Of a stretch of DNA of 64,000 bases, positions 1 through 11,000 are shown in pieces. Within the stretch, counting starts at the first letter, position 1; each line of letters begins with the position of its first letter. The DNA is from Maea johnstoni (taxonomy: Eukaryota; Annelida; Polychaeta; Spionida; Magelonidae). The notes beneath the pieces are model-generated. The model did no database searches. It worked only from the letters and a program-made list of their open reading frames with translations, and was not told the origin of the DNA. The stretch lies in contig OZ012685.1 in assembly GCA_963942565.1 (NCBI GenBank), positions 48,511,360 through 48,575,359 of the forward strand, given 5' to 3'. The position numbers and the translations under genes were made by a program.

Positions 1-245
1 ATGTACAGGATGAAAACTAGATGAAGAAACCAGTTTACATACTGCCTAAAGCTACTATTAATATCTATACCAGACCAGTTAATCCATTCCTCCCTGAAAG
101 TCCTGAAATTTTGCACATTTGTTTGTGATGATACCGGGTATCAATATTTAGTAAATATATCAAGGAGAAATGCCCAATCAACAAATCTCCTTCAAATATT
201 TTACCTATCTTTGATATAAAAAAGATGTGCATTCTAGTTACTTAC

Positions 246-288
246 TTGTCGTAATGCATTTGCATGACCGAAGTGGACCATATCAAAA
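246..288 (-). CDS. PCYT2: PCYT2 exon 2
   Basis: A 43-base exon behind the acceptor TTTCCTTTCAG with donor CAA|GTAAGT. It encodes the end of a split Cys and then FDMVHFGHANALRQ, which includes the cytidylyltransferase HxGH motif. It ends in phase 0. The expected next residues (A-K-A-x-G-D-Y-L) do not appear in bases 1-245. Confidence 0.86.
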
Positions 289-3200
289 CTGAAAGGAAAA
301 AGAAACCAAGAGTCACATATCTGGCATAAAACATTGAATCCTATAATAAAGATCTGAGATAATATCCATCACATCATTGAATTATTATCATCATAGTGGT
401 TAACCCTTACAATGCTAAAGCTAGTACTTTCTTCCAAAGCAAAAGGATGCAAAGATTTTTGAAAACCATCTAAACCCTGTTTTGTTGGTATTCATTGGAT
501 AGCACTGGCCGAGTACTCAGATGAGTACCCATATGCCAGGGTTTCAGTCATTTTCCAGTTTTTTTGCCTCTTTTTGCATTGGTCAAATTAGTTACCAGCA
601 GCATATGGGTTAGCAAGGTAGGCTCGCTCTATATAGTTGTGTATGTTACAGTAAGATAGTCAAACCAGGTATTTGGCCAAATCCTTAAAACTTGTTTACA
701 GGACACATTTTAGAGAGATTGTTGAATGGCATTACTAGGGCTGTGTCCATCAGCCATTTTTTTACTACCGCCCGCGATAGTATCTATGGTAGTGCAGTTT
801 CAATGGCGGCCGGCACTGGATGACGCGATCGCGAATTTGCGATGTATTTTCCCGCCGATCCCGCGTCTCTGCACTCTTTTCCGCCTTGCCTGCTATATCA
901 GCAGTGAGGCGGCTTAGTCATAGTACCGGTAAAAAAATACCAGCTACTAATTATACGTTTTTTTACCTGTATTTTCGGGCGGAGTATCGGTACCCTCACG
1001 GTACGGCGGTACCGGTGTGGACCCCTATCCATAACTATCTAAGTAATGAGGATATACATATAGGATATATATACTCTACATCATCATCACTAATATTAGC
1101 ATCTTTTTCCAATGCTCTCCCCCAGATTCCTGAGGAGTTATATTATTCATGGTCCCTTAATAACATTTATGTTTGATTTACATTCATTTAAGTAGCATCT
1201 GAGAGCAGTAGACAGGGAGTGGGCACTTTGCATGCATCATCAAATTTCGCTGCCTCCCACTGAGTCATAGATAACCTGTGTACCCTGCCTGCTGATCCCC
1301 ATCTCCTTGGCAACCTATCTGACCTAGATAGGATGACATTCTGTGTACCCAGCCAGCCAGTCAGTCAGTCAGCCAGCCTCTTTCTAAAAAAAAATCACGT
1401 GACCAATACTTCCACAGGCTCTACCGCGTAACCCGAGGCGCACATACCCTAGGTACTAGCATGCTGTGCCTATTGGGTTGCGGATCAAGGGGATGTATTT
1501 CTCTGGTAGCATTGGTAACTACTGCTTCATCTTCATCTGAAACTTAGAAATCTTGTGGTTCCTAGCGTATACAATGTCTAAATAATTGTCTTTTGGTTTC
1601 CTTCTACTAAGAGAGGTTGTTTTGCATTCACATTTAAAAGCTATTGAATGACTCAGGTCCAAACAGAGCTCCTGATTTCTAATGGCTATTAAAGTCCACA
1701 AATGATCAATTCAAAAAGTGGTTTAAAGACAAGGTCGGGGAATACGGCAAGCACCACCAACGGCCGAATATTGAAAATCCATTTAAATTCATTTAAAATA
1801 TACCCCGCAATAAGAATCCCATGAAACTTTGCATAATAGCTATCCTTGTCAGATTCGCTTTGGAAATCCAAAATAAAAAGAGGGGTGACCAGTCATCCCA
1901 TCCATATAGGTAGCATCAAAGTGGGGCTAAATTTGCAAATAAAGTGGCAAACAATATTATTCGCAAACGAAGTGCCACTTTGACGCCACCTATATGAATG
2001 GAATAACTGGTGACCCCCCTTTTTATTTTGGATTTCCAAAGGAGATCTGACAAGGATAGCTTATGCAAAGTTCCATGGAATTCTTATTGCGGGGTATATT
2101 TCTAATGAATTTTCAATATTCGGCCGTTGGTGGCGCTAGCTGTATTCCCCAACCTTGTCATTAATTGAACCTAGACTCAGTGTGATGTCACTAGGAGACA
2201 AAGACCAATGAGGGCTCTCGTATTTGTTCACATTTATATAGGAGAGGTTGCTCACTGGCATGCACAGAACGCATCTCTTGAGTGGCTTTCGTCAATACTA
2301 GGGGCCGTGCAAAAGCTTTTGAGCATGGTCTTAGCCAGCAGGGCGTCTGGGTGTCTTTTTGGACACCCAAACCCTTAAAAAGCACCCCTCAGGACACCCA
2401 AAAGATTTTGTGAAGAATTTCTTAAAATGTCAATCTCAAGCATATAATTGAATTTTTTCATCTCCATATAATTCCCATGACATTGTTTAAGGATATTATG
2501 CCTTATTTTGATAAATTCATTCATGTTACTGGTTGAAATCTGAGTATATTGTGGTTCCCCTTAAAAATTCGGACGCCCAAAAATTTTACAATGGCCAATT
2601 TTTGGCACCCAGTTTCTAAATCCTGGTGAAGACCCTGCTTTTGAGGGACAATTGCTGGTTCCATATATCGACATTAGTGATTGAAGGCCCACAAGTGATT
2701 ACCCCTATTTTCACTAGCCAGCCCACTAATAAGTACTTCCAACTAAGTGAGCTTCATTTCAAGAAGTCCCTTTGTCCGAAGTTCCTGGGTGCAGCCAATA
2801 GGGGATTATCACAGTATCACTGATAAAGGACCAGCTGGCTAATCACTCTTATTACATAACTACAGGGCTCAACATTAACACAAATTTACAATAGCCAAGC
2901 AGGGCTAGTTATAGCCTAGCTAGTGACTAGCTAGGCTATAACATTTATATATAATAAAGTAAAAACACAGTAATGCCTAGTAAATAGTAGCTACTAGGCA
3001 TTACTGTGTTTTTACTTTATTATATATAAATGTATGCCTGCACCTATACTACATAGGGACTACTGTTGGTCATTTACTTTAGTTTACACAACTGCCACAC
3101 GAGGGGGCTGTCATGGCAGTAACTACCCTCCTAGTATACTGCAGTGCCATCTATCCACAAGGGATGACATTTAAATATGGCCTGGGAGGCAGACTAGGCT

Positions 3201-6200
3201 AGTTAGTAGTTACCCCTATTTTAACTAGCCTAGAGATATTTTTGCTAGACCTGATAATTGATGACATAAAATGTGAACTGTGTAACAATTTGTCCCAATA
3301 TTAATTACCAAGATTGGTCAAATCAGTGACCTACCCCTAACCTCCATTGATTAGGCCTAAAAAAATAATTGTTTGTTTCCTGTAACGGTCCGCAAAAAAA
3401 TGGGGTAGGTCAAAAAATGGTCAAAAATGTATGTTTTATGCATGTTATACGTTGATTTGGAGTTTGGAGGTTGGAAAAAACTTTAGGGTAGGGATTTTTT
3501 TGAATAAAAACTTGGTAGGGTAGGGTTACAGGAAACAAACAACTTTTTTAGGCCTTATGTGAAAAAGAATGCAGATATAATCTTTAATATCATCCAGATG
3601 AGAAGAGGTAGATACTTCTTTACTCAATGATATTTGACTTTCATCCAGCCCCTTTGGGCTACTCACAAGCAGAATTTACTAGCCCTGATCTTCAACTACT
3701 AGCCCCAGGCTATCGGGCTAGTCTTAATGTTGAGCCCTTGCCTAATGACTTCACAAGAATATTTGAATAATAAATCAGCACACATGCAGTCCAGTGGACT
3801 ATGTCTGGAGAGCATGCAGTCCTTTGGTTGGCCTTAGTCTTGGCTGCCTCAGCCAACCGAAGGACATCCAGTCCTTGGCTATAAAAGTTAAAACAACACA
3901 AGGGCATCTGCCCAATCTTAATCCTCCTACCAAACCTCATCTATAGACTGAAGTGACCTGACAGTCGACAAATATCAGGGTAGGTAGGTAAGGATCGGCA
4001 ACCGCTTTGGCTCGCAGGCTCACCCCACTACAGGGGAGCTACCGAGTGGTCCCCTTTCCCAGGTCTCTAACTAACTGTTGTGTCCCCTGACCTAGGGGTG
4101 GCACCCTACTCCCCTACCCCCCGTTTAGTGGTTAGGAAAGCCCTCTCACATACATCAACTTTTTTTCCCGTCACTTATTCAATATTGAACACTTCAAAGA
4201 AAATTATCAAAATTGAAAATAAGCAGCTTTCATAAAGAGTAGAGATATATTTTGTTAAGCAGACTGTATGATTTCTCATCAATACTTCAACCATGGATAC
4301 AACCCGATGCTTCTAAACTAACGCTGACATGCTCAAACCCCATCACCTCGACAACACTGGGGCGTGATTCCGCGACGTCGGTTGTCGATAGTCACATGCT
4401 CTGGTTCCTACCAAAGTCGTTTTCGCGAGCAGTTTCTCGCCTGGTTCTCACCTTGACCTTGCCGAGTGACGTAGTCTGGTTCGAAATCGACAACCGACGA
4501 TTGACAGCGGTTGACTGTGGTTCGCGCTATGGACGATGGGAAATAGACATTTATTTTTTTATTCACTGAATAATTCAGTCCTCAATAGGCCTTAACATAT
4601 ATAAACAATTACAGTAATGATAATAAAGTGTACTTGGGTAACTATAGAAAACACATGTAAAACTTCAATTACAAAGGGTACACATGGCGTCCAATCACTA
4701 GCGAGAACTAGGCATGCGACAACCACAGTCGTTTTGGCGAGCTGTTTGTGGGTAGTGGCGTAGCTTGTGACGTAACTGACCACAAACTCTCTCGCGGAAT
4801 CACGCCCCTGGTGATGATACTTTGTTTGTTTGTTTGTTTGTTTGTTTGTGATCCGCAACCGCAATTTTCCCGCGGGGTCAACTCCCAAAGGAGGACCTAC
4901 GGAGACCACCCTCTACCACCCAGGCCACTCGTCACCCCCGGGCCTTGTGTCAGTGTCTGTTCCCTCTCCCCCCATACTTTTGTCTTGAATGCCTCCTGCA
5001 TCCGGTCTGTACCCTCCCCTGTCCTCCTGTCCTATACATATACCCTATCGAGTCTCTGGTCTGTTTCCCTGTCCTACACATATATTCAAACCCCACAGAA
5101 AAGAACCCCTCAACATATTTCAAACCCCACAAACAAACGATGTTAATTCATTATCTCAATAAACGAAACAATTAAAACATCAGTGAACCTCTATCTCGTC
5201 TCCCCTCCTGTATCCTCCGTGCCTACCTGTTCGGTGCCCCTCCCTTACACCACCGACTCTCTTACCCTTTGCCGTTAAGTCCGAACCAACAAATGTGTTA
5301 GACAAAGATAACAAACATATATGTACACAGGCACACCCCTATCGCTTTTCCCCTTCTCTCTTCTTCATCATCTTCCTCACCCCACTCCTCTTTCCTATCG
5401 TCTTTCTCCCTCACCCTCTCCTCTTTCCTATCGTCTTTCTCCCTCACCCTCTCCTCATTCCTATGGTCTTTCTCCCTCACGCTCTCCTCTTTCCTATCGT
5501 CTTTCTCCCTCACCCTCTCCTCATTCCTATCGTCTTTCTCCCTCACCCTCTCCTCTTTCCTATCGTCTTTCTCCCTCACCCTCTCCTCATTCCTATCGTC
5601 TTTCTCCCTCACCCTCTCCTCATTCCTATCGTCTTTCTCCCTCACCCTCTCCTCTTTCCTATCGTCTTTCTCCCTCACCCTCTCCTCATTCCTATCGCCT
5701 TTCTCCCTCACCCTCTCCTCATTCCTATCGTCTTTCTCCCTCACCCTCTTCTCATTCCTATCGTCTTTCTCCCTCACCCTCTCCTCGTTCCTATCGTCTT
5801 TCTCCCTCACCCTCTCCTCATTCCTATCGTCTTTCTCCCTCACCCTCACCCTCTTTCCTATCGCCTCTCTCCCTCACCCTCTCCTCATCCTCTTTCTCCC
5901 TCACCCTCTCCTCTTTCCTATTGTTTCTCCCTCACCCTATCCTCATCCTCCTTTCTATCTTCTTTTCTCATATCACCCTCTCTCCTTCCACCCCTTTTCC
6001 GCTGTCCCAATTATTTCCACTTTCTGCCTCCGTCCCCTCTTTTTCCTTCTCCTTCCCCATGACTCATCTCATGTCTTTTTCACTCCCCTTTGCTCTCTAT
6101 CCTTCCCTCTTTTACCTGGACTTTCATCCCTTCCACTTTCTTCCTGTCCTTCACCACTCTTTTCTTTTTTCTACCTTCTCTTCTAACCTCTGCACTCTTT

Positions 6201-7461
6201 TTTTCCCACTCTCCCATCCTTCTCTCCATATCCCTCCTCCATACTTCCATTTCCTCTTCCTTCTCCCCTCCCTCAGTCCCTTTTTGCCAACTCCATTGCC
6301 TTCTTCTTCCACTCCCCAGCTTCTTTCACCCACCTTTTCCCTTCAATGCATGCTCTACACACAAAACTTATCTTCTTCACTTTCTCCCTGTCTAGTCCCA
6401 CCATTTCCTCTTCCTTCTCCCCTCCCTCAGTCCCTTTTTGCCAACTCCATTGCCTTCTTCTTCCACTCCCCAGCTTCTTTCACCCACCTTTTCCCTTCAA
6501 TGCATGCTCTACACACAAAACTTATCTTCTTCACTTTCTCCCTGTCTAGTCCCAAACTATCCCCACTAATCCACTGCTTACACTTCTCACACTCAACCAA
6601 AAATTCTTCTCCCCCCTTCCCACCATCCCTACTATTCCTTCTACTCATTTTTCTCTCACCCACAATTGAAATTCTACTCAGACAATCAACTTTCGTTCTA
6701 CTTTACCCCCTCTCTATCCATCTTTTGTTTTCCCGCCAAAAACGCTGCCCACGCTACACCTATTCACCCACAAAACCTTTCGAATCTCCCCAATTACTCC
6801 CTCCCCACTTCTACAAAACACGCCAAAATAAACACACACTATTCCTACACAAAACACCACAATAGACACACAGCAAACCCAATGACATATTCCGTGATCT
6901 TCCGAAACTCGTCCCCGCTATCGTCTGCTTGTCCGATCTAAGATGGCGCGCTGCAATCATCTCTGCCAACTACACCTCTATAGTTGTTGTCACCGGCAAG
7001 TGAAGCCGCTGGTCAACTACTCACTTCCAAATCAACATCATGAACATGGCAACAGATAGATCTACACAACAGCACTTCACTGTCTCCAGTATAAAACGCT
7101 TACGATTCAATTTACAGAAGATCGATTGGACTATTCTATAGGTTTTCTAGAACATGAACGACTAACACCAATTTACTGAAGCACCTGTCAAGTACAATTG
7201 CACAATACATTTGTTGATGATAGGCCCGTTTTGGGGGAAAAGTGGGTTGGGTCAATGACACTCTGACTGCTGTCACCTTAAACATGACCGATGATCGCGG
7301 CCCTCCCATTACATCTAAGACGATCATTTTTCGCCAATAACATAAGCATAGCAATAAGTTTCGACTTACCACCCATCGGCCCATACACGTGTTTGTCTTC
7401 TCTTTTTTTCTGGAGAACAAGGAGCTCCAGATCCATTAGCAACATCTCTCTTTGAAGCCAT
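246..7461 (-). CDS. PCYT2: PCYT2, ethanolamine-phosphate cytidylyltransferase, 5' part (2 exons in window)
   Basis: This enzyme joins CTP and phosphoethanolamine to give CDP-ethanolamine, the key step of the Kennedy pathway to phosphatidylethanolamine, in the cytosol. Exon 1 (7461 to 7370) starts at an ATG in a good context (AAAATGG) and encodes a 30-residue basic leader ending TRVWADG. Exon 2 (288 to 246) continues CFDMVHFGHANALRQ. The split codon TG|T restores Cys, and the phase matches exactly. The joined TRVWADGCFDMVHFGHAN matches the start of the first cytidylyltransferase fold of PCYT2 (human [21 protein letters not shown]) and contains the HxGH nucleotide-binding signature as HFGH. Splice sites are strong (GTAAGT donors, CTTTCAG acceptor). 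Intron 1 is about 7 kb and full of repeats. The remaining exons are not visible left of 246. Its start faces CENPX 580 bp away. I am confident of the identity. Confidence 0.88.
400..613 (+). mobile_element. TTAA-flanked MITE family A (piggyBac-like), copy 1
   Basis: Begins TTAACCCTTACAATGC and ends GCATATGGGTTA. The family is about 200-215 bases, with CCCTT/AAGGG ends inside TTAA and an interior carrying AAAGCACAAGGATGCAAAG, TTGGTATTCATTGGA and CCAGGGTTTCAGTCATTTT. TTAA targets and CCYTT ends are typical of piggyBac. It is in PCYT2 intron 1. Confidence 0.75.
1199..1505 (+). mobile_element. Family F element, copy 1, 7-bp target duplication
   Basis: Flanked by GTAGCAT on both sides. It shares AGTAGACAGGGAGTGGGCAC, GACCTAGATA, ATCACGTGACCAATAC and GTTGCGGATCAAGGGGATG with copy 2. 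No clear TIR or pol III boxes; class unknown. Confidence 0.7.
1728..2160. mobile_element. 430-bp foldback element, PCYT2 intron 1
   Basis: Left arm GACAAGGTCGGGGAATACGG and right arm CTGTATTCCCCAACCTTGTC, each about 190 bases, with shared AACGGCCGAATATTGAAAAT and GATAGCTATCC-type stretches. Confidence 0.8.
2908..3033. repeat. Twin perfect hairpins
   Basis: Hairpin 1 has 16-bp arms (2908-2923, 2927-2942) with a 3-base loop. Hairpin 2 has 42-bp arms (2941-2982, 2992-3033) with a 9-base loop. Both sets of arms are exact reverse complements and the two overlap by two bases. Confidence 0.95.
3351..3557 (-). mobile_element. Harbinger-like MITE family E, copy 1
   Basis: TTA|GGCCTAAAAAAA...TTTTTTAGGCC|TTA with TIRs continuing GTTTGTTTCCTGTAAC. 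TWA target duplications and GGCC ends fit PIF/Harbinger. Confidence 0.75.
3739..4356. other. PCYT2 intron, no feature recognised
   Basis: Non-coding. It holds a small inverted pair (CAGTCCAGTGGACTATGTCT and GGACATCCAGTCCTTGG region, 3788-3870) and otherwise nothing I can name. Confidence 0.5.
4357..4812. mobile_element. TIR element next to the LINE-like unit
   Basis: GGGGCGTGATTCCGCGA at 4360 is repeated inverted at about 4793-4810, and the sequences inside both ends share CGTTTTCGCGAGC / GTTTTGGCGAGC stretches. About 455 bases. Confidence 0.55.
5393..5868. repeat. 33-bp minisatellite, about 14 units
   Basis: The unit CCTATCGTCTTTCTCCCTCA plus 13 more bases recurs every 33 bases with few changes. 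On the minus strand it keeps an open frame, REKDDRNEERV. It is polypyrimidine on the plus strand. Confidence 0.9.
6247..6554. repeat. Identical 154-bp tandem duplication inside the LINE-like ORF1
   Basis: Copy 1 (6247-6400) and copy 2 (6401-6554) both start CCATTTCCTCTTCCTTCTCC and appear identical throughout. The identity implies a recent event or an assembly repeat. Confidence 0.85.
7370..7461 (-). CDS. PCYT2: PCYT2 exon 1 (coding part)
   Basis: Starts with ATG at 7461 on the minus strand. It codes 30 residues plus two bases (M-A-S-K-R-D-V..., then a KKRRQ basic patch and TRVWADG) and ends at the donor TG|GTAAGT. The upstream sequence is taken as 5' UTR and promoter shared with CENPX. Confidence 0.87.
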
Positions 7462-8041
7462 TTTGACCACAGTAACGTTCATTTCATACTACAGGGGAAA
7501 TATAGTATATTTTGATTTTCAATCATTCCGATAAAATGTATCAAGTTTAACCCAAAGTTCAATATTCTACATTTCAAGCATAATTGTGAAGGATATATCA
7601 TTTTAACAATGATTATGAATACGTTCCAATGATAGTGGCAATATTATGAGATTACTGGTCTATGAAATGAACAAGTCTAAAATGTCCCAATTTTAGCAAA
7701 ATGGCGCGCTTTGACTTATTTGAAGTGTGTCAGTTTCTACAAGATGACTTTGATCACTACAAAAGATAATCAATATGCACTTAATGATATAAACCTAAGT
7801 CATAAAGTAGTTTGTTAATGTTTACCTGATAATTTTCTTGTGTTTGATTCAAATTACAAGATTAAACTACTTTTTATTATGAGCAACTCCTGTGAGACTG
7901 CGCGCTAAAATCGCCCCATCATTCAGGACAGTATGGAGCACATGTGATATACATGGTTTCAGGCACATGCTTAATATCCATAGACAAAATTCTGTATGAT
8001 TACTCCCATAGAGGCAGTTTTGTTATTGAACAGTCGCTATC
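7462..8041. promoter_or_regulatory. Divergent PCYT2/CENPX promoter interval
   Basis: These 580 bases separate the two start codons, which point away from each other, so both promoters and 5' UTRs must lie here or overlap. It is unusually free of the repeats that fill the surroundings. ATGGCG-type sequences occur at the CENPX start and near 7700 (AAATGGCGCGC), where YY1- or E2F-like factors could bind. No TATA box is convincing. Confidence 0.6.
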
Positions 8042-8062
8042 ATGGCGGTAAATTTCAAGCAG
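8042..8062 (+). CDS. CENPX: CENPX exon 1 (coding part)
   Basis: ATG at 8042 in TATCATGG context codes MAVNFKQ and ends in phase 0 at CAG|GTATGC. The F-K-Q followed by exon 2 E-T-I-Q-K-L-L matches human F-R-K-E-L-V-S-R-L-L, which supports this very short exon. Confidence 0.85.
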
Positions 8063-11000
8063 GTATGCTGTTACATATAGTACAACTTGAAAAGCTGTAG
8101 TTGAACAAATTTTAATCTAACTTGACATGCGAGCTAAATATCTCCTTTCTGTGGATCATACTGAGACGGCACCAGCCGTGTTTGCAGCTTACTCTCTGGA
8201 CATGACTTCTGCAGATAAACACTTGTAGTTGCAATAGCAGCAGAGATGTAGATACCAGGGATCTGCAGCAGGGGGGGGGGGGGGGGGGGGGGGGGGGGAA
8301 GTTGGCTGTCAGAGGATTACCATTACACATTGGGCCAGAGATAATATCCCAGTAAATGTGCCGGTACTGGCTAGTACCGTCAGTTTGGCAACTGTATTTA
8401 TAGTCTGTCTGACTCTAGTTTGGCAACCGCTTTTTCCATTTTTTTGTGACAAAACGTTCAAGTTTGCCATCCAAACTTGGCAAACCTCTTTGGAGCACTA
8501 CTACGTGTATGTACAAACATACTTTCTGTTTCAACTCTGCAAAATGTTGATTTTGCTCCTTAGTTCCTATTGTAAAATGTACAAATTGCCGACAATACGA
8601 TCCCGCATGTTTGTCTGTTGCGAAGAATACAAACATGCAAGATTGTATTGTTGGCAATGGGCGCATTTTACAATGGGACCTTATGTGCAAAATCAACATT
8701 TTGCGGAGTTGAGACAAAAAATATGTTTGTACATACATGTAGTAGTGCTCCTAAGATGTTTGCCAAGTTTGGATGGAAAACTCGAATGTTTTGTCCCAAA
8801 AGAAATGGGAAAAGCGGTTGCCAAACTTGAGTCAGACAGACTATATAGTACTCAGCCATTACTGTAAGGTCAGTACTCTGCCAGTACCATCTTAGATGAA
8901 GAAAAGAATGGATATGTAGCGAGAGACCAATTACTATATGCGCTTTAGTGAAGTGCTGTACTCATGCCAGGAGTCACAGATCTGGCACCAGTGCGAGGTC
9001 ACGTGAGAACAAGGACCGATCAGGGCTCTCATATCGATTACATTACAGAAAAACCTTATCTCCACCATCAGCTGGGCATGCAGAGAGCACCTATTTTGGG
9101 CTATTAGTTGACACTGGTTGAGGCTAGCTTGTTCAGGTTGACCGGCTGGTTTCGAATCCACTTGTGTTTGGTCATCTAAGTACCACATACTTCTGGCACA
9201 AATGTCAAACACTGGATACGCAACCGCTCAACAGCCTGGACACAACTCCCAGCAAGAACCACCCAAGAGATAATTTTGTACATGTGCGTGAGCAACCTCC
9301 TCTATAATGTGAATAGATACGAGAGTCTTCATTGGTCATTGTCTCCTAGTGACGTCATACTGAGACTAGATTCGGTGATATTGGGTGTGTCCAGGGCTTC
9401 ATAATGGGTCCTATGGTAATTGGTTTGTGGCGACCAATCCATGTTCTATTCATCTAAGGGTATACATATCATGATATGAAATATACAAATTAATGCAGTG
9501 AGTGACATAGCGAGGATTGCCCACCTTGCCTTATGTTGATTTATAGACCTAGTTTGTGTCATCTAGCCAGACCGACTTATCATTTTATTGATGTCTCTGT
9601 TTTGACCTGTTGCTGTGCCTCAGTGCACTAATTCTAGAACAGCGGATTTCTAGCATAGTCAGGCATATCATTCAATTATGTACTTGTTTGACTTATTGAT
9701 TTGACCCATGTTGGCAGGTGAAAATGGTTAAGTGTTTCATTATTCTATAAAGAAGTTCTCACTTCTGAACTGGGAATTTATCATTTTGAATTCCTGCAAA
9801 TGCTTAAGTAATAGCCCTGACTTGAGTATTGATTATCAGCCAAGCCTTTCAGTTTGGGAGCATCTGTTAACTATCATAACACATATACTACACAAACCGA
9901 GATTAGTTGATATGGGAAGGATCCAGGAACCAATAAATCAAAATACTGTTGCCTTAGTTTATATGAGTGCTCGTTTGAGTGGCACCAATTCATATGCGCT
10001 GTTTCTTTGTGGTGATATTCATCAATCATTGTCCCTACTTTTTATATTATTTGCTTAATTTCAATACCATATAAATTGCTTTATTTTAATATTTAATATA
10101 TTTGATTTGTTTGAAGAATGAAGTTGAGTAAGAAGATCAGTTACTCTCAAAGAAGAAATCTAGAAGAAAATTGTGACTTTTTTCCTGTCATCCTCATTAA
10201 ACTTGATATAGATGGTGGCAGCTTAGACTATACATTTATTTCCACCTTTCTCTTCCACTTTACCGAAGAGTTTGTGCTATGCTTGCTATAAAAATGTGCA
10301 GTGTAACATAGGGATGTCATCGATAATCGATAAATCGCCATTTTCACTTTGTCAATTAAATTGAATCGAATGGTTTGGTATCGAATCGAAATAATCAATA
10401 TTCTGTACCCCAATAATGGCGTATGATTATTAATAATAATAGAAAAAACACTTTTCACAGACATTTTCCTGTTAAACTAACGCAAAGTGAAACTCGGACT
10501 AAATATTGAATTATTTTCTATGGCTTTTGTAAGAGATATTGGAAGGAATGGTGTACTTTACTCAGGCATTTGGCCATAGCAATCAATCAAATTGAAAAAA
10601 AAGGGATATCAATGACATCCCTATTATATAATTGTGCCCTACAAGCACGTTACAGTGTATCGATTCGAATCGAAATATATATCAATTAATCAAATCGATA
10701 AAAGTTCATATCAATGACATCACTAGTGTAACAGATACAGGTGTTGTTCTGTGCCACTTATAAGCACTCTGGTCATTAAGGACCGGCCTGCAGAAAATTG
10801 AGCACCCATATTGGCTCCTGCTGCATCTCCCTGTATCTAGTGCTCTGCTGCATTCTAAAGGACCATATAAGTAATATTACACATAATCGATCTTTGAGAC
10901 AATTATTAATGCTGGAATATATGAAGATTTTGATAGGCATATGTTTATCTTTTTTTATCAGGAAACTATTCAGAAGCTGTTGAAAATGCAATTTAAAGAT

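Larger units (their letters stand above)
2861..3738. repeat. Element with CAGGGCTCAACATTAA/TTAATGTTGAGCCCT ends, interrupted
   Basis: Inverted ends at 2865 and about 3723, with AGGGCTAGT/ACTAGCCCTG inside. A Harbinger-like MITE (3351-3557) and the twin hairpin lie within it. A cleaner copy lies at 53213-53570. Confidence 0.6.
5298..6646 (-). pseudogene. LINE-like ORF1 region: zinc-finger, coiled coil, 33-bp coding repeat; ORF2 absent
   Basis: On the minus strand an ATG near 6646 begins MSRRNSRDGGKGGEEF and a treble-clef/PHD-like finger: VECEKCKQWISG, then FVCRACIEGKRW. Charged coiled-coil-type sequence rich in E, K and R follows (about 6340-6060), then at 5870-5390 about 14 copies of an 11-residue unit REKDDRNEERV. 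Such finger plus coiled-coil proteins are typical of ORF1 of CR1/L2-type LINEs. A 154-bp identical tandem duplication at 6247-6554 shifts the frame, because 154 is not a multiple of 3. No reverse transcriptase follows; the unit runs to a TTTG/CAAA repeat at 4825-4848 that may be its 3' tail. The plus strand is therefore almost pure C and T for 1.3 kb. Confidence 0.45.

Noticed and set aside
720-1032. hAT element from TAGGGCTGTGTCCATC to GGTGTGGACCCCTA
   Set aside because: Ends resemble a hAT TIR, but the flanking 8-mers GGCATTAC and TCCATAAC do not match well enough to call it.
5295-6865. Long plus-strand frames (255 and 514 codons) rich in LPHPLLIPIVF or SPSPLSYR
   Set aside because: They are products of the CT-rich 33-bp repeat; the minus-strand frame with finger and coiled coil is the meaningful one.
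8358-8867. 169-codon frame in CENPX intron 1
   Set aside because: It overlaps the foldback element completely; both arms give open frames because they are reverse complements.
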